Assembly (NCBI GenBank): GCA_937927885.1
Contig: CALEZJ010000212.1
Span: forward strand, 1-17,204
Direction of reading: 5' to 3'
DNA: 17,204 nt
From: an uncultured Paracoccaceae bacterium
GTDB lineage: Bacteria > Pseudomonadota > Alphaproteobacteria > Rhodobacterales > Rhodobacteraceae
The notes below the pieces were generated by a model. That model saw only the letters and a list, made by a program, of their open reading frames with translations. It made no database searches and was not told the origin of the DNA. Position numbers and translations under genes: made by a program. Position 1 is the stretch's first letter, and every line of letters begins with the position of its first letter. This document shows, one piece after another, positions 15,339 through 17,204 of this stretch.

Positions 15339-15884
15339 ATGAGCGACACCCACGACCTGAGCGAACTGATCAAGCCGCCCCATCACCGCGCCGAGGTGGT
15401 CTTTGCCATCACCTCCTTCCTGGTCGCCGTGGTGCTGGCCACGCAATGGAGCACGCAGACCACCTGGGTCGCGGGTCAGCCCTGGTCGCGCCAGCCCGGC
15501 CTGTGGCCCTTGGTTGCCATCACCGGCATGCTGGTGTTCGGCGCGGGTGAACTGGTCGCCTGCATCCTGCGCAACCTGCGACGAGGCGGGGGTGATGCGC
15601 TGGCCGAGGTGCTGCACTGGGTCGCGGCGACGGAGTACCTGCTGTGGTACATGGCCTATGTGCTGGCAACGCCCTGGATCGGCTACCTGCCCGCGACCGT
15701 GGTCTTTGCGACGCTTCTGGCCCTGCGGCTGGGCTATCGCGGGGCGCTGCTCCTGTGGGCGCCGGTGTCGGGTGCGCTGATCGTCCTCTTGTTCAAGGGG
15801 CTCCTGAAGGTCCGCATCCCCGGCGGCGCGCTGTACGAGCTCTTTCCGCGCGCGATCCGCAACTTTCTTGTCCTCTATCTCTGA
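15339..15884 (+). CDS. tctB: Tripartite tricarboxylate transporter small membrane subunit (TctB)
   Basis: TctB is the small, poorly conserved membrane subunit of TTT transporters. The 181-residue protein has a polar cytoplasmic start and four to five membrane segments: about 19-37 (AEVVFAITSFLVAVVL), 54-77 (GLWPLVAITGMLVFGAG), 93-112, 113-131 and 133-153. FPRAIRNFLVLYL ends it. Size, position between tctC and tctA and helix layout support the call better than any motif. A GAGGG Shine-Dalgarno precedes the ATG. The tctA start is 12 bases after its stop. Nothing looks truncated. Confidence 0.88.
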   Translation: MSDTHDLSELIKPPHHRAEVVFAITSFLVAVVLATQWSTQTTWVAGQPWSRQPGLWPLVAITGMLVFGAGELVACILRNLRRGGGDALAEVLHWVAATEYLLWYMAYVLATPWIGYLPATVVFATLLALRLGYRGALLLWAPVSGALIVLLFKGLLKVRIPGGALYELFPRAIRNFLVLYL

Positions 15885-15896
15885 AAGGCGCCCGGC

Positions 15897-17204
15897 ATGG
15901 ACACCCTGATCTCTGCCCTGGGCATCGTCACCCGCTGGGACGTCATTGCCGCCCTGCTGTGCGGGTCGATCGGCGGCATCCTGATCGGCGCCATCCCCGG
16001 GGTCGGCCCGCCCGTCGCCATCGCGATCCTGCTGCCCGCGACCTTTGGCTGGGACCCGATCGTCGGACTGACCCTGCTTCTGGGCATCTATGGATCGTCG
16101 CTATACGGCGGGGCGATTCCCTCGATCCTGATCAATACCCCCGGCACCGCGGTCAATGCGCTGACCACTTATGACGGCTATCCGATGACCCGCGCCGGAC
16201 AGGCGCCGCGCGCGCTGGGACTGGCCTTTGGCGCCTCGTTCTGGGGCGGGATGGTCAGCGTCGCCTGCCTGGTGCTGCTGGCGCCGGTTCTGGCCAGGGT
16301 CGCGCCGATGTTCGGCTCGCGCGAGATTTTCCTCGCCGCGGTCCTGGGCTGCATCATGGTCATTGTCGCCCATCGCGGGCAGGCGCTGGCGGCGGGGGCG
16401 CTGCTGTTCTTCGGGCTCTTCATCAATACCGTGGGGATGGAGGCCAATTCCTACACGATGCGCTTCACCTTCGGGCAGGGCTGGCTGAACCAGGGGATCG
16501 ACCTGATTGTCGTGGTCTCGGGCCTGTTCGCGGTGTCGCAGGGGCTGATCCTGCTGGCCGGGCGCGACCGGGTTGGGGCGGTGCCAAGGCTGGAGGGCAG
16601 CATCGCCGCCGGCGTGGTCGAGGTGTTTCGACACAAGCGCGTCGCCAGTGCCGGGGCGGCCTCGGGGACGGTCATGGGGATCGTGCCGGGCGTGGGCGAA
16701 TTCGTGTCGCAGTTCCTGTCCTACACCTATGCCCGCGCCAGTTCGAAAACGCCCGAAAGGTTCGGCAAGGGCAGCCCCGAAGGGCTGATCGCGTCGGAGA
16801 GCGCGAACAACTCGGTGCCCCCCGCCGCGATGGTTCCCCTGCTCGCGCTGGGCATCCCGGGCGAGGAACTGACGGCGATGATGCTGTCGGTCTTCTATGT
16901 GCACAACGTGATCCCCGGACCGGGGCTGTTCCAGAACCACATGGATTTCATCACCGCGCTTTACATCTGTCTGGCGCTGCTGAACGTGCTGGCGCTGGGG
17001 TTCCTGCTGGTCGGCACGCGGCCCCTGCTGAAAGTGCTGGCCATTCCCGAGCGGTTCCTGGGTCTGCTGATCCTGATCCTGTCGTTTGTGGGCGTCTACA
17101 CGCTGCGCAATTCGGCGGTGGATTGCCTGACAGCGGGGGCCTTTGCACTCCTCGGTGTGGTTCTGAAACGTCTGAACCTGCCCACGGTGCCGATCATTCT
17201 GGGC
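15897..17204 (+). CDS. tctA: Tripartite tricarboxylate transporter large membrane subunit (TctA), 3'-truncated by window end
   Basis: TctA is the large permease subunit, which moves the solute using an ion gradient. Only the first 436 residues lie in the window; the family is about 500, so roughly 60 residues are missing and the frame is open at the edge. Family motifs are present: GAIPGVGPPVAI (31-42), YGGAIPSILINTPGTA (70-85), DGYPM (93-97), GIVPGVGEFVSQF (261-273), EGLIASESANNSVPP (295-309) and LGIPGEE (318-324). The two PGVG motifs reflect the family's internal duplication. About nine or ten membrane helices are visible. A Shine-Dalgarno AAGG (15885-15888) precedes the ATG, 12 bases after the tctB stop. 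It completes the transporter begun by tctC and tctB. No frameshift is seen. Confidence 0.95.
   Translation, partial: MDTLISALGIVTRWDVIAALLCGSIGGILIGAIPGVGPPVAIAILLPATFGWDPIVGLTLLLGIYGSSLYGGAIPSILINTPGTAVNALTTYDGYPMTRAGQAPRALGLAFGASFWGGMVSVACLVLLAPVLARVAPMFGSREIFLAAVLGCIMVIVAHRGQALAAGALLFFGLFINTVGMEANSYTMRFTFGQGWLNQGIDLIVVVSGLFAVSQGLILLAGRDRVGAVPRLEGSIAAGVVEVFRHKRVASAGAASGTVMGIVPGVGEFVSQFLSYTYARASSKTPERFGKGSPEGLIASESANNSVPPAAMVPLLALGIPGEELTAMMLSVFYVHNVIPGPGLFQNHMDFITALYICLALLNVLALGFLLVGTRPLLKVLAIPERFLGLLILILSFVGVYTLRNSAVDCLTAGAFALLGVVLKRLNLPTVPIILG

Overview
The window is about 17.2 kb of very GC-rich DNA, densely packed with genes that use GC-rich third codon positions. Gene content and protein style point to an alphaproteobacterium of the Rhodobacterales (Rhodobacter/Paracoccus/Roseobacter type). 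This rests on protein resemblance and on the coaBC-dut-ThiF/MoeB and moxR-DUF58-DUF4159 orders, not on any marker RNA. I saw no rRNA, tRNA, CRISPR array, insertion sequence or phage gene.

Region 1 (54-2749, + strand) is a housekeeping operon. It holds coaBC (coenzyme A synthesis), dut (dUTPase) and a ThiF/MoeB-type E1-like enzyme with an unusual hydrophobic N-terminal extension. The genes abut or overlap (ATGA, then TGA directly followed by ATG). A convergent intergenic segment (2750-2865) carries one terminator-like hairpin for each strand.

Region 2 (2866-9591, - strand) is a four-gene operon read from right to left: MoxR-type AAA+ ATPase, DUF58 protein, a large BatA-N/DUF4159 membrane protein, and a large membrane protein with a vWA-like and a glutamine-amidotransferase-like fold. 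Each junction is a 4-base ATGA or GTGA overlap. This is the alphaproteobacterial version of the MoxR/vWA systems linked to cell-envelope integrity. The metal-binding (MIDAS) motifs of its vWA-like domains look degenerate.

Region 3 (9676-11380, + strand) holds a DUF1285 protein, divergent from moxR, and an MFS transporter of the YbjJ-like type 4 bases downstream.

Region 4 (11419-14196, - strand) reads, in transcription order: an IclR-family regulator, a class III PLP aminotransferase translationally coupled to it, and a small secreted protein of unknown function.

Region 5 (14340-17204, + strand), divergent from the IclR gene, is a tripartite tricarboxylate transporter: periplasmic binding protein (TctC), small membrane subunit (TctB) and large membrane subunit (TctA, cut by the window end). 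The 143-bp iclR-tctC spacer is AT-rich for this genome and contains nested inverted repeats suitable for an operator. A perfect 9-bp hairpin with a T-run sits between tctC and tctB. The simplest reading of regions 4 and 5 is a regulated uptake-plus-transamination module for an organic or amino acid whose identity the sequence does not reveal.

I found no convincing wholly new system. The best candidates for a second look are the degenerate-MIDAS MoxR operon, the membrane-anchored E1-like protein, and the IclR/aminotransferase/TTT module with its operator and attenuator-like hairpin.
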